Part shown: positions 17,117-25,471 of the stretch, piece after piece
How positions within the stretch are numbered: the stretch's first letter is position 1
Layout: each line of letters starts with the position of its first letter
Notes under the pieces: generated by a model
Database searches by the model: none
What the model saw: the letters and a program-made list of their open reading frames with translations, nothing else
Told to the model about the DNA's origin: nothing
DNA from: Agrilactobacillus yilanensis
GTDB taxonomy: Bacteria; Bacillota; Bacilli; Lactobacillales; Lactobacillaceae
Direction of reading: 5' to 3'
Assembly: GCF_003946725.1 (NCBI RefSeq)
Contig: NZ_RHOY01000013.1
Coordinates: forward strand, 1 to 64,000
Length of the DNA: 64,000 nt
Translations under genes and position numbers: made by a program

Positions 17117-17262
17117 CGTCCGTATTGAAGTTTAGATACGGGCGACGTTCAGTTTGTCCGTGTCTGAAGCCATAAGCCAAATCCCATGGCCGACTAGACA
17201 TGAGCTGTCTAGTTGTGAAGCGCCCAAGGTGCCAACTAGACTCAGTGCTAGTTGGCTTTTTT
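17117..17262 (+). promoter_or_regulatory. transcription attenuator with mutually exclusive hairpins
   Basis: Hairpin 1 spans 17117-17147 (CGTAT/ATACG core). ACTAGACA (17193-17200) pairs with TGTCTAGT (17206-17213). The latter's GTCTAGTTG (17207-17215) can alternatively pair with CAACTAGAC (17233-17241). The terminator GCCAACTAG/CTAGTTGGC (17231-17239 with 17248-17256) ends in six T residues. These form a protector, antiterminator and terminator set before the gene at 17301. Confidence 0.7.
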
Positions 17263-17300
17263 ATTCCCTTAATCGTCTACCTTAGAAAGGACGCCTCGCC

Positions 17301-17879
17301 ATGATGAAACAATCCCTACTCAACCAAACCGATACCGACTATGAAGATACCATCCAAGTTTTGCATACATTAGGTCCTAGCTCCACAGACAGCAGTGCCG
17401 CCGCTGAATATTATGTTAAAAATCAAGCACCTGATGCAGAAATCCAACTCCATCACAGTTACGAAGAAATTTTAGCCCATCTTTCAGACTATAGCGGTGA
17501 ACATCTATTAATTCCGGCCGCTTTCCAATCTCGACAACTCCACGAAACTTGGGGTGACATTCATTACTGCGAATTAAGCACATTAAACCTTTTGACCAGC
17601 TTCACAACCCAATTAGACGAATTGCTACTTGTGGAAAATCAAAACGCCACAAATCACATTGCCTACACGCATGCAGCAACAGCGAAGTTATTAACCCAAA
17701 ATCTTGAAACAGTGACCATCAAAACAGCGGTCAGTAAATATCAAGCCTATCAAAATTACCGTCAAAACCAAGCCCGCTATGTTTTAACCAATGCTAAGAA
17801 TCTTGAAATGCAGGCCAATGATCAGATCTTAAGAACTTGGCATCCTAAAATGGTCTGGTGCCTTTACGAAATTCTATAA
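17301..17879 (+). CDS. BacA/prephenate-dehydratase-like protein
   Basis: A 192-residue cytosolic protein. TLGPSSTDSSAAAEYY near residues 22-37 resembles the substrate-binding LGPxGT/SS..AA motif shared by prephenate dehydratase and the bacilysin enzyme BacA (prephenate decarboxylase). The C-terminal ARYVLTNA fits the family's second half-domain. Like BacA it lacks a C-terminal ACT regulatory domain. AAAGGA precedes the ATG. The Phe-codon leader upstream supports a link to aromatic amino acids. The exact reaction (dehydratase, decarboxylase or none) cannot be settled because catalytic residues are not firmly aligned by eye. Confidence 0.6.
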   Translation: MMKQSLLNQTDTDYEDTIQVLHTLGPSSTDSSAAAEYYVKNQAPDAEIQLHHSYEEILAHLSDYSGEHLLIPAAFQSRQLHETWGDIHYCELSTLNLLTSFTTQLDELLLVENQNATNHIAYTHAATAKLLTQNLETVTIKTAVSKYQAYQNYRQNQARYVLTNAKNLEMQANDQILRTWHPKMVWCLYEIL

Positions 17880-17963
17880 ACTTTGTTGTAAAATTGAGCC
17901 CAACATATCCTCAAAAACCATCCTGTTATATAATTAAGCTTAACTATCGTTCAGGAGGGAACT

Positions 17964-18575
17964 ATGACACAACTTTATAGCATCTTGATTGGGTATGCTT
18001 TTGGGAATCTGATCTCCGCGTACCTTATCTCTCGTTTAAAAACTGGTAAAAGCCCCGCCGAAATCGGTTCTGGCAATCCCGGCACCGCTAATATTGGCGC
18101 TCAGTTAGGTAAAAGTTACGGTATCTTAGTTTTAGCCTTAGATCTCTTAAAAACAATTCTCGCTATTATTTTATGCCATTATTTATTTCCAGAATTGGGC
18201 CGCTTAGTAATTCTAACTACCGGCTTAGGCGTGACTTTGGGCCACAACTTTCCATTTTGGTTAAAGTTCAAGGGCGGTAAGGGCGTTGCCGTCGCCGTAA
18301 TTTTAGTCCTACTCTACAACCCACTTTGGGGCCTAGTCGCCCTATTAATCGCCCTAGCCCTGCTGCTCTGGTGCCAATATCTCGCCCTTGGCGGCATCAT
18401 GATCTTACTTGCGGACACTATTTTAGGCATCTTCTTTTATCCTTTAGAAGCCTGGTTAATCTTATTCGTATTACTGCTCATAATGGTCATTCGCTTTTAT
18501 AAAGACCTAAAAGACATCAAAAACGGCACCGCAAAAAAAGTCGACCTACTTAAACGATTTAAAAATAGAGCGTAA
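17964..18575 (+). CDS. plsY: glycerol-3-phosphate acyltransferase PlsY
   Basis: A 203-residue integral membrane enzyme that acylates glycerol-3-phosphate using acyl-phosphate, the first step of phospholipid synthesis. The three family motifs are visible: GSGNPGTANIG near residue 35, GHNFPFWLKFKGGKGVA near residue 93, and a shorter third one. Five membrane helices are expected. AGGAGGGA precedes the ATG. The last three codons (AGA GCG TAA) are the left terminus of a structured repeat, so the C-terminal Arg-Ala and the stop codon are supplied by the repeat. Confidence 0.92.
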   Translation: MTQLYSILIGYAFGNLISAYLISRLKTGKSPAEIGSGNPGTANIGAQLGKSYGILVLALDLLKTILAIILCHYLFPELGRLVILTTGLGVTLGHNFPFWLKFKGGKGVAVAVILVLLYNPLWGLVALLIALALLLWCQYLALGGIMILLADTILGIFFYPLEAWLILFVLLLIMVIRFYKDLKDIKNGTAKKVDLLKRFKNRA

Positions 18576-18683
18576 CAAGAGACGGGTGATTTTGAGCATA
18601 GCCTAGACTAACGCCGTAAGTGGGCTTCGCTTACAAGTTAGACGTAGCTAAGCGCAGAAATCAGTCTTTTGGAACGCGTTTTA
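18567..18683 (+). repeat. A-type structured repeat overlapping the plsY stop codon
   Basis: Starts AGAGCGTAA, giving plsY its final AGA-GCG-TAA. Outer arm CAAGAGAC faces GTCTTTTG (one G-T wobble); the apex is GTAAG-tgggcttc-GCTTAC. Confidence 0.9.
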
Positions 18684-18688
18684 GAGCC

Positions 18689-18807
18689 AGAGCGTGACAA
18701 GCTACGGTTTTGACAATGCACATAACCTAGACTTACGACATAAGCCCGAACTTGGCTTGTGAGTAAGGCGTAGTTATGTAAATTGTCAGTAGCTTGGAAC
18801 GCGTTTA
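18689..18807 (+). repeat. C-type structured repeat
   Basis: Complete C reference. CAAGCTAC/GTAGCTTG, TTGACAAT/ATTGTCA, ACATAAC/GTTATGT, loop CCTAG/CGTAG, CTTAC/GTAAG and AAGCCcg/cttGGCTT. A possible B-arm remnant (AACGGGAAAGC) follows at 18814. Confidence 0.92.
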
Positions 18808-18883
18808 AGCCAAAACGGGAAAGCTTAACTACAGAAACATATAGAATAATAACAATTATATAAAAAATCGAATAAAGCAAATT

Positions 18884-18926
18884 AAATAAGTCAATTGAAA
18901 TTCATTATCAATTGGCTTATTTTTTT
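18884..18926 (+). terminator. terminator after the plsY-repeat transcript
   Basis: AAATAAG-T-CAATTG (18884-18897) pairs with CAATTG-G-CTTATTT (18909-18922), followed by a T-run. It would end a plsY message that carries both repeats in its 3' region. Confidence 0.8.
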
Positions 18927-18928
18927 GT

Positions 18929-18934
18929 TATAAT
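18929..18934 (+). promoter_or_regulatory. -10 box for the DUF1858/DUF438 pair
   Basis: A perfect TATAAT directly after the terminator T-run. The -35 is weak (TTATCA, 18-bp spacing). The start codon is 34 bp downstream. Confidence 0.5.
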
Positions 18935-18967
18935 CGTTTGTATAAACTACATCCAGGAGGCGATAAA

Positions 18968-19207
18968 ATGTCAAAAACCGTCATTGATCTAAATAAAAGC
19001 GTTTACGACCTTGTCACAAATCATCCCGAAGTAGGCGATGTTTTATATAATATAGGACTAGAGGATATTAAAAAGCCTGGTATTTTGAATACAATGGGCC
19101 GCTTTATGACAATTCCAAAAGGTGCCGCCATGAAACATGTTGATTTAACTGAAATTGTAACCGCATTAAATAATTTAGGATTCGAGGTCATTAATGATGC
19201 CAAATAA
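18968..19207 (+). CDS. DUF1858 domain protein
   Basis: A 79-residue protein made of one DUF1858 domain (IDLNKSVYDLVTNHPEVGDVLYNIGLEDIKKPGILNTMGRFMTIPKGA pattern). Such domains usually accompany hemerythrin/PAS proteins of redox or nitric-oxide response. The ATG with AGGAGG 7 nt upstream is chosen over a TTG 30 bp earlier. It overlaps the next gene by 14 bp, so the two are translationally coupled. Confidence 0.85.
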   Translation: MSKTVIDLNKSVYDLVTNHPEVGDVLYNIGLEDIKKPGILNTMGRFMTIPKGAAMKHVDLTEIVTALNNLGFEVINDAK

Positions 19208-20663
19208 CGAAGAAATTCATAACAGCGCTTACCGTCAAAAGAAAATCGTTGAAATTTTAAAGATGCTTCATGAAGGTGGTCAATTCGAAGACGCTAAAAA
19301 AGTTTTTGATGACACCTTTTCTAGTGTAGACGTCTCTGAAATTACCTCTGCCGAACGCGAACTAATCGCTTCTGGCCTTAATCCAATGGAAATTCAAAAT
19401 TTGTGTAACGTTCATGCCTCTGTTTTCAAAGGCGCTATTAAAAATGAAGAAAACGGCTCCAAAGCCCAAGAAGCGCCAGGTCATCCTGTTGCAACGATGA
19501 AATTAGAAAACATGGTCCTCACTTCTTTGTTGGATAATGAATTACTCCCTGTTCTAAAACGTTGGCAACAGAGTAGCAGCGCTGCTGACGACAACAAAGA
19601 TATTTTGAATGGTCATGATAAAGCACAAGCAGACCGAGACGATGATTATTTAAAGCGGATTCAAAATGCCTTAAAAGACTTAACAACTATCAAAAACCAC
19701 TATGCCCGTAAAGAGAATTTGATTTTCCCATTAATGGACAAATATGGCATTACTGCACCACCAAAAGTAATGTGGGGCGTAGATGACGATATTCGTGGCT
19801 ATATCAAACAAGCTTATGAACTGTCAATGCAAACACCGCCGCCTGATAAATATGAGTTGGAAGCCCTTGTCGAAAAGGCTGATAAAGAAATTAAAGAAAT
19901 GATCTTCAAGGAAGAAGATATCATGTTGCCAATGGTAGATGAAGTCTTTACGCCTGATGATTGGGGCATGATCGCTAAGGAAAGTAAAGAAACCGGCTAT
20001 ACTTTAATCTCAGAACCTTTACCTTGGCAACCATCCGAAGCCGATCGCGCCGAAGCAGCCAAACGTAAACCTTCAAAAATGGCACAAGAACTTAACGAAA
20101 TGGCTAAAGCAATGGCCGCAGAAACAATGCCTAAACCCGCTGCCAAACCTGTTGCACAGCGGCCTCAAAAGCCAGTGAACCCCTCAGAAAACCACGTTAA
20201 AGATCCTCAAGCAAAAGAACAATTGAGTGCAAAAACCACATTACAAATCGACGAAGACAGTACCGCACAAATTCATTTCCCAACAGGTACTTTGGATTTA
20301 ACCGAGCTAACCCAAATCCTATCTATTTTACCTGTCGATATCACCTTTGTGGACGATCAAGATATTGTGCGCTGGTTCTCTGACAACGGTGATCGGGTCT
20401 TCCCAAGAACTACCGCCGTTATCGGTCGGGCTGTCGTCAACTGCCACCCACCAAAGAGCATGGGTAAAGTCCAAGAAATTCTAGATGACTTCAGAAGTCA
20501 CAAACGCGATGATGCTGAATTTTGGATCAATCTCCATGGCACACAATTCACCTATATCCGTTACTATGCCATCCGGGACAAAGCTGAAAATTACCTTGGT
20601 TGTCTTGAAGTAACCCAAGATGTCACTGGCATTCGAGCTTTGGAAGGTCAAAAAACACTATAG
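19194..20663 (+). CDS. DUF438 protein with hemerythrin-like and PAS domains
   Basis: A 489-residue cytosolic protein. Residues about 10-80 are a DUF438 domain; 95-255 form an HHE hemerythrin-like helical bundle (GHPVATMKLENM, KNHYARKENLIFPLM, EEDIMLPM) that may bind a di-iron centre. A linker rich in Ala, Lys and Pro (about 285-340) leads to a C-terminal PAS domain (LPVDITFVDDQDIVRWFSDNGDRVFPRT to the end). It probably senses oxygen, NO or redox state and acts with the DUF1858 partner. No output domain is present. It starts inside the DUF1858 gene and ends before a strong terminator. Confidence 0.85.
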   Translation: MMPNNEEIHNSAYRQKKIVEILKMLHEGGQFEDAKKVFDDTFSSVDVSEITSAERELIASGLNPMEIQNLCNVHASVFKGAIKNEENGSKAQEAPGHPVATMKLENMVLTSLLDNELLPVLKRWQQSSSAADDNKDILNGHDKAQADRDDDYLKRIQNALKDLTTIKNHYARKENLIFPLMDKYGITAPPKVMWGVDDDIRGYIKQAYELSMQTPPPDKYELEALVEKADKEIKEMIFKEEDIMLPMVDEVFTPDDWGMIAKESKETGYTLISEPLPWQPSEADRAEAAKRKPSKMAQELNEMAKAMAAETMPKPAAKPVAQRPQKPVNPSENHVKDPQAKEQLSAKTTLQIDEDSTAQIHFPTGTLDLTELTQILSILPVDITFVDDQDIVRWFSDNGDRVFPRTTAVIGRAVVNCHPPKSMGKVQEILDDFRSHKRDDAEFWINLHGTQFTYIRYYAIRDKAENYLGCLEVTQDVTGIRALEGQKTL

Positions 20664-20673
20664 TCTCATCCCT

Positions 20674-20708
20674 CCCTTTGATTAGCCCCATCTAATCAAA
20701 GGGTTTTT
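20674..20708 (+). terminator. terminator of the DUF1858/DUF438 operon
   Basis: CCCTTTGATTAG pairs with CTAATCAAAGGG, 6-nt loop, then five T residues. Confidence 0.93.
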
Positions 20709-20815
20709 ATTAATCTCTACAAAATAACCCCACAAAGATTGCAGGCGTTTCACAACTAGCCTAAACTAAAGTTACCTATAATTTAAACGAAAGTTGTGAT
20801 CTTATCTTATCTATT

Positions 20816-21733
20816 TTGATTGGCTTAGCCATTGGTGTGGGCTTAACAACCCAGACGAGCATTAACGCCCGGCTGCGGGCAGCTTTTGGGTCCCCTTTTT
20901 TGGCATCAACGATCTCCTTTGCCATAGGCACCCTCTTTTTAGCCGGTATCACATTAGGCATGACCCACCATCTACTCTTTGACCCAGCCCTATTCACCAC
21001 CCAACCGCTTTGGCTCTGGTTAGGCGGCGTTTTAGGTATCATTTATTTAACCGGCAATATTTTATTGTTTCCAAAAATCGGGAGTGTGCAAACTGTCATT
21101 TTCCCGATTCTCGGCCAAGTTTTAATGGGCTTATTAATTGATAACTTCGGCTGGTTCAGCGCAACTATGACGCCTTTGACCATCACCCGAGTATTAGGTG
21201 CTCTGGGTGTCATTTTAGGTATTTTGATTACCGTTGTTGGCCCCAGCTGGTTTGAACATCGACTGCCTACCCAGACAACCCCAGCAACTAATCTTTGGTT
21301 ATGGCGCTGTTTTGGAATTTTCACGGGTATGTTAAGTGCGAGTCAGACAGCGATTAATGGCCATTTGGGTAAAATTTTAAACTCACCTTTTCAATCAGCT
21401 TTTATTTCATTTTTGGTAGGTACTTTAGCCTTGTGCCTGATATTACTTGTTTTACGACCAAAATTTAATTGGCAGACGGTTAAACAAAAGAATACTTGGT
21501 GGATGTGGTTAGGTGGCTGTTTTGGGGCATTATATGTCCTGGGAAATACTTACTTAGCACCAATTATTGGGACGGGCCTGACCGTGGTGGTTGTCTTGAC
21601 CGGGATGATTGCCGGCAGTCTATTAATTGATAATTTCGGCTGGCTAAACACCCCTAAACGTCCGGTTTCTATCATCCAAATATTAGGATTATTAGTAATG
21701 GGATTAGGTATTGTGGCTATTCGTTTATTTTAA
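20816..21733 (+). CDS. DMT-superfamily transporter (YdcZ/DUF606 type)
   Basis: About 305 residues with ten membrane helices in two homologous halves. Each half begins with a QTSINARL or QTAINGHL motif and contains a GGxxGxxYxxGN segment, typical of a tandem DUF606/YdcZ exporter. Substrate is unknown. The start is unclear: the TTG at 20816 has no ribosome site, and the frame stays open upstream (DLILSILIGL would fit the family better). A TATAAT at 20777-20782 implies a very short leader. A rare start codon or an incomplete 5' end is possible. Confidence 0.8.
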   Translation: MIGLAIGVGLTTQTSINARLRAAFGSPFLASTISFAIGTLFLAGITLGMTHHLLFDPALFTTQPLWLWLGGVLGIIYLTGNILLFPKIGSVQTVIFPILGQVLMGLLIDNFGWFSATMTPLTITRVLGALGVILGILITVVGPSWFEHRLPTQTTPATNLWLWRCFGIFTGMLSASQTAINGHLGKILNSPFQSAFISFLVGTLALCLILLVLRPKFNWQTVKQKNTWWMWLGGCFGALYVLGNTYLAPIIGTGLTVVVVLTGMIAGSLLIDNFGWLNTPKRPVSIIQILGLLVMGLGIVAIRLF

Positions 21734-21742
21734 GTTAGCGCT

Positions 21743-21812
21743 AAAAAGCGACTGAATCAAAGTTAATTTTACGGGTTACCCCCTAAAGTTAATTTGATTC
21801 AGTCGCTTTTAA
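21743..21812. terminator. long bidirectional terminator
   Basis: A near-perfect stem of about 24 bp (AAAAGCGACTGAATCAAA with TTTGATTCAGTCGCTTTT). It ends the DMT gene on the + strand and, on the minus strand, the macrodomain transcript after the repeat array. Confidence 0.92.
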
Positions 21813-21835
21813 TTTGGTCGTTTTTTGAAATGCAT

Positions 21836-21861
21836 TCACTAGAGCAAAGCTCTCACGCTCT
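21836..21861 (-). repeat. remnant of a B-type repeat
   Basis: On the minus strand the left terminus AGAGCGTGA is joined directly to the B right arm GAGCTTTGCTCTAGTG. The middle is deleted. Confidence 0.7.
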
Positions 21862-21866
21862 GGCTT

Positions 21867-21981
21867 AAACGCGTTCACCAACACTGATTTCTACATATAA
21901 CTACGTCTTGTTGCTAGTCGCAAGCGACTACCTGCCAAGTCTAGGTTATATTGCGAAATCACCCGTGCTGGTTCACGCTCT
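21867..21981 (-). repeat. D-type structured repeat
   Basis: A fourth stem set on the minus strand: ACCAGCAC/GTGTTGGT-like outer arm, TGATTTC/GAAATCA, ATATAAC/GTTATAT, loop CCTAG/CGTAG, and apex GTAGTCGC-tt-GCGACTA. The ends AGAGCGTGA and GAACGCGTTT are as in other types. Confidence 0.88.
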
Positions 21982-21987
21982 GGCTGT

Positions 21988-22103
21988 TAAACGCGTTCCA
22001 AAAGACTGATTTCTGCGCTTAGCTACGTCTAACTCGTAAGCGAAGCCGCTCACAGCGTTAGCCTAGGCTATGCTCAAAATCAACCCGTCTTTTGTCACGC
22101 TCT
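21988..22103 (-). repeat. A-type structured repeat
   Basis: Standard A arms on the minus strand (CAAAAGAC/GTCTTTTG, TGATTTTG, GCATAGCCTAGG). Confidence 0.92.
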
Positions 22104-22110
22104 GGCTCAT

Positions 22111-22226
22111 AAACGCGTTCGAGCTTACTGACAACTTACATAACTACGTCTTACTCACAAGCCAAGACCGGGCTTATATCGTAAGTCTAGGTTATGTGCA
22201 TTGTCACCCGTAAGCTCTCACGCTCT
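22111..22226 (-). repeat. C-type structured repeat overlapping the macrodomain stop codon
   Basis: The outer arm is GAGCTTAC/GTAAGCTC, a paired variant of CAAGCTAC/GTAGCTTG. Its left end AGAGCGTGA supplies the last codons AGA GCG TGA of the macrodomain gene. Confidence 0.92.
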
Positions 22227-22721
22227 GGCTGTTTCATAGGCTTTTTTGGTTGTTTCATCAAATGCGACTAGTCGGATGGTTTGAACAAATTTTGCTGTTT
22301 TTAAAAAATCTGTCATTGCTTGTAAGGCGATGGGGGCGGCTTGGTCTAGTGGGTAGCCGTAAACGCCGGTGCTGATGGATGGGAAATCTACTGAGTTGCA
22401 GTGGTGGTTTTCGGCTTCTTCCAAACTATGCCAGTAGCTGTTATACAGTAGCTTGGCTTCGTCTTTATGCCCACCGTACCAGATGGGGCCTGGTGTATGA
22501 ATGATATACTTCGCTGGTAGCTCAAAGCCTAAAGTTGTTTTAGCTTCACCAGTGGCACAGCCCCCTAATTGATGACAAGCCACATTCAACTTGGGCCCGG
22601 CCGCACGATGAATGGCCCCATCTACGCCACCGCCGCCCATTAAAGATGGATTGGCTGCGTTGACGATGGCATCTACTTCACTTTTGGTAATGTCGCCTTG
22701 AATAATTTCAATTTTTCCCAT
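22218..22721 (-). CDS. ymdB: macrodomain protein, O-acetyl-ADP-ribose deacetylase type
   Basis: A 167-residue single macrodomain. [27 protein letters not shown] is the MacroD/YmdB ADP-ribose pocket, and [12 protein letters not shown] is the phosphate-binding loop. Proteins of this group remove acetyl from O-acetyl-ADP-ribose or mono-ADP-ribose from proteins. AGGAGGG precedes the ATG. It lies 11 bp after the penicillin-binding protein gene and is the last gene of that unit. The final Arg-Ala-stop comes from the repeat terminus, as in plsY. Confidence 0.9.
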   Translation of the reverse strand: MGKIEIIQGDITKSEVDAIVNAANPSLMGGGGVDGAIHRAAGPKLNVACHQLGGCATGEAKTTLGFELPAKYIIHTPGPIWYGGHKDEAKLLYNSYWHSLEEAENHHCNSVDFPSISTGVYGYPLDQAAPIALQAMTDFLKTAKFVQTIRLVAFDETTKKAYETARA

Positions 22722-22732
22722 GAAAAACCCTC

Positions 22733-25459
22733 CTATCGACTGGAACTACTTGTACTGCTGCTGCTACTAGATGTGGCACTGCTTGTAGTCGTGGTACCGT
22801 TAATCGTGATGTCTGGTGCACTGCCGCCGTAACTTCGGATTTGGTTCATAATATCAATTAACTTCTGTCGCTGGGTTTCTTTATCCGCGTCATTATTTTG
22901 ATAAGCCGACTTAGTTTTGGTTAATTGCGTATTATATTGGGTCCGTAAATCTGCCAAAATATCAGCTTTTTCACTATTTCGTTCAGATTCAATTTCAGCT
23001 TTTTTCTGATTAAATTCAGACTGCCGTTTATTTTCTTTTTCCAAATCCAAAGTTGCTTTTTGGACGTTTAAATCTTTTTGAAGTTGCAAGATCTGCTGGT
23101 CAAAATCCCGTTTGGCCGCCATGTGTCGTACTTTTTGATTCTTATAACGAATCCGTTGTAATTGATTCATATAAGTCGTATATTCACTAGCTTTGGCCAT
23201 CTGACTGGCATCAAACAAGGCAATGGCGTCTTTAACCGCTTGTTCGCGATTTTGTTCTTCTGTCTTAGATAAATGATACACCAATCGGTAGTCTAAGTTA
23301 TCAATCCGCGTGTCATTTTTTTCAATTTGTGTATTAATGAAATCTTTATTGTCCGCTGCGATAATATCTGCAGGGGTCATTTTTTTAGATTCTTTAGTGG
23401 CCACTAAATTATCCCCAGTTTTTTTGATCGTACTAGGCATTTCAAAATCAGTATCGGCTTCCTTTAAATAATCTACCAAGTAAGTCCCGACATTTTTGAA
23501 TACGGCCATTGGTATTGCTGCTTCCGCACTCGTTAAAGTTTCACTTTTATCGTGGCCAACCCAGGTTGCTACTGTAAAGCTTGGGGTCATCCCTACAAAA
23601 TACGAATCTTTTGTATTATCTGTTGTCCCAGTTTTGCCCGCGGTATGGCTGTAGTTATCTAATGCGGCGGCTTTACCGGTCCCTTCCGTAATAACGGTCT
23701 GCATCGTATTTAACATCATATAACTGGCATTGGCGCTATAAATTGGGACTTTTGTATGGGAGTTTTGATAGATCATCTGCTGATTACTCGTATCATAAAT
23801 TTCTGTAATATTGGTTGGATGGACAAACTCGCCCGACCGGCTGAAACTGCTGTACGCTGAGGCCATTTCGGTTGTCGTGACACCGTTGGTAAAGCCCCCA
23901 ATGGCAATGATTGGATTCTTATCTGCTGGTGTTAGCCCAGAAAATTCCATCTTCTGCAATAATTTATAATAACCCGCATCTGGATCACTGGCTGCTAATT
24001 TATAAGCCACCGTATTAATAGACTGTGATAACGCTTCACGTAGTGTCACAACCCCTTTATAGCCACTATACCAGTTGGTGATGCTTGAACCTGAAATTGG
24101 ACTATCTTCAATGGTACTTTGTGGCGTATAACCACGCTCAAAAGCTGGTGCATACGCAATTAATGGCTTCGCCGCTGAACCCGGCTGCCGGTTAGAATAG
24201 TAAGCCCGATTGACATAATCATTTTCAGTCGTTCTACCGCCGACCACCGCTAAAATATTGCCGGTGTTATTATCAATGATTGTCATGGATAGCTGCGGCT
24301 GTAATTTACCCTCTGCATCCCGGGTTTGATACCCTGTAAAAGCCTTTTCTGCTTGGGCTTGAACTTCATTTTGCAGTTCTTGATTGATGGTGGTTTTAAT
24401 GGTATAACCCCCATTTAAAATTTGCCCTTGATACGTGCTGTAAGCTTGATTGTAGCTTTGCGTATAAGCTTGTTGGGCTTCATCGGTGTCGAAACCATAT
24501 TTAAAGACAAATCCGTGGGCCCGCATTAATTCTTCAGTGGCATCATTAATTGCGGACCTCAGCGCATAGTTACCGCTGATATCATTGTTATAAGTAAAAT
24601 TATGAATCTTTAAACCTAATGTCGTTTTGACACTATCTTTAAATTGTTTTTTTGTGATTAAATTCTGTTGATACAATACCATCAATACCGTGTCTCGCCG
24701 TTGTTTGGCAGCTTGGGGATGTAGTAATGGGTCATATAAAACTTGGTTATTAGGTACCCCAATTAATAACGCCAGTTCCGGCAAGGTCAAATCTTTTTGA
24801 TCTTTAGAAAAATAATACTGGGCAGCACTGCCAATCCCATAACACCCATGACCCAAATAAACATCATTTAAATAGAATTCCAATAATTGATGTTTAGTGA
24901 ATTTCTTTTCTAACTGCTGGGCAATGACCATCTCTTTTACCTTCCGAGTTGGGGATTGGGTTTGATCCTTTAAGACAACGTTTTTGACCAATTGCTGGGT
25001 TAAAGTAGAGCCCCCCTGCACTTGCCGGTAACGTATGAATTGATAAATCCCCCGCAAAATCCCATAAGGATCCACCCCATGATGTTCATAAAAGCGTTTG
25101 TCTTCCACCGCTATTAAACCTTTAGTTAAGAGCGGATTAATCTTTTTATAACTAATATACGTCGACTGTGTATGGGTTAGTGTCTTCATAACCGTGCCCG
25201 ATTGGTCTAAAACTTTTGTCGGCTGTTTTGGATAAAAAGTAGCCTTGGATACGGTCTTGCTTAGGGCAAAACCATCCCCGATCGCCTGTTTATAAGCCGC
25301 ACCATTAGTATGCCAAAACCAGCCTACGGATAAGACAATTGCCGCATAAATAACGGCTAAAACGATCCAAAAATTCCGCCAGCCATGGTGTTGTTTAACC
25401 GGAGGCTGCGTGTTTGCTGTGGTCGGCGCTTTACGTGGTTGTTCTTTTTTCTTACGCAA
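22733..25459 (-). CDS. bifunctional class A penicillin-binding protein
   Basis: A 908-residue membrane-anchored enzyme polymerising and cross-linking peptidoglycan. One membrane helix (about 29-50) precedes a GT51 glycosyltransferase domain ([14 protein letters not shown] from residue 117, [12 protein letters not shown], ...). A transpeptidase domain follows, with SAAK near residue 428, SQSIN near 490 and KTGT near 610. The tail is long: a Gln/Lys/Glu-rich coiled-coil region (about 690-870) and a Ser/Thr-rich end. The closest family is PBP1A/PBP2A. The TTG start has AGGAGG 9 nt upstream. A membrane protein of unknown function precedes it by 12 bp. Confidence 0.9.
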   Translation of the reverse strand: MRKKKEQPRKAPTTANTQPPVKQHHGWRNFWIVLAVIYAAIVLSVGWFWHTNGAAYKQAIGDGFALSKTVSKATFYPKQPTKVLDQSGTVMKTLTHTQSTYISYKKINPLLTKGLIAVEDKRFYEHHGVDPYGILRGIYQFIRYRQVQGGSTLTQQLVKNVVLKDQTQSPTRKVKEMVIAQQLEKKFTKHQLLEFYLNDVYLGHGCYGIGSAAQYYFSKDQKDLTLPELALLIGVPNNQVLYDPLLHPQAAKQRRDTVLMVLYQQNLITKKQFKDSVKTTLGLKIHNFTYNNDISGNYALRSAINDATEELMRAHGFVFKYGFDTDEAQQAYTQSYNQAYSTYQGQILNGGYTIKTTINQELQNEVQAQAEKAFTGYQTRDAEGKLQPQLSMTIIDNNTGNILAVVGGRTTENDYVNRAYYSNRQPGSAAKPLIAYAPAFERGYTPQSTIEDSPISGSSITNWYSGYKGVVTLREALSQSINTVAYKLAASDPDAGYYKLLQKMEFSGLTPADKNPIIAIGGFTNGVTTTEMASAYSSFSRSGEFVHPTNITEIYDTSNQQMIYQNSHTKVPIYSANASYMMLNTMQTVITEGTGKAAALDNYSHTAGKTGTTDNTKDSYFVGMTPSFTVATWVGHDKSETLTSAEAAIPMAVFKNVGTYLVDYLKEADTDFEMPSTIKKTGDNLVATKESKKMTPADIIAADNKDFINTQIEKNDTRIDNLDYRLVYHLSKTEEQNREQAVKDAIALFDASQMAKASEYTTYMNQLQRIRYKNQKVRHMAAKRDFDQQILQLQKDLNVQKATLDLEKENKRQSEFNQKKAEIESERNSEKADILADLRTQYNTQLTKTKSAYQNNDADKETQRQKLIDIMNQIRSYGGSAPDITINGTTTTSSATSSSSSSTSSSSR

Positions 25460-25471
25460 ACAAAAATCCTC

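Noticed and set aside
17057-17262. T-box or metabolite riboswitch ahead of the BacA-like gene
   Set aside because: No GGTGGNACCGCG T-box or other recognised aptamer core is present; the short Phe-rich ORF plus alternate hairpins explain the region better.
14492-22226. Integron attC cassette array
   Set aside because: Each unit is a folded imperfect palindrome as in attC sites, but there is no integrase, no short promoterless cassettes between units and no clear GTTRRRY core pair.
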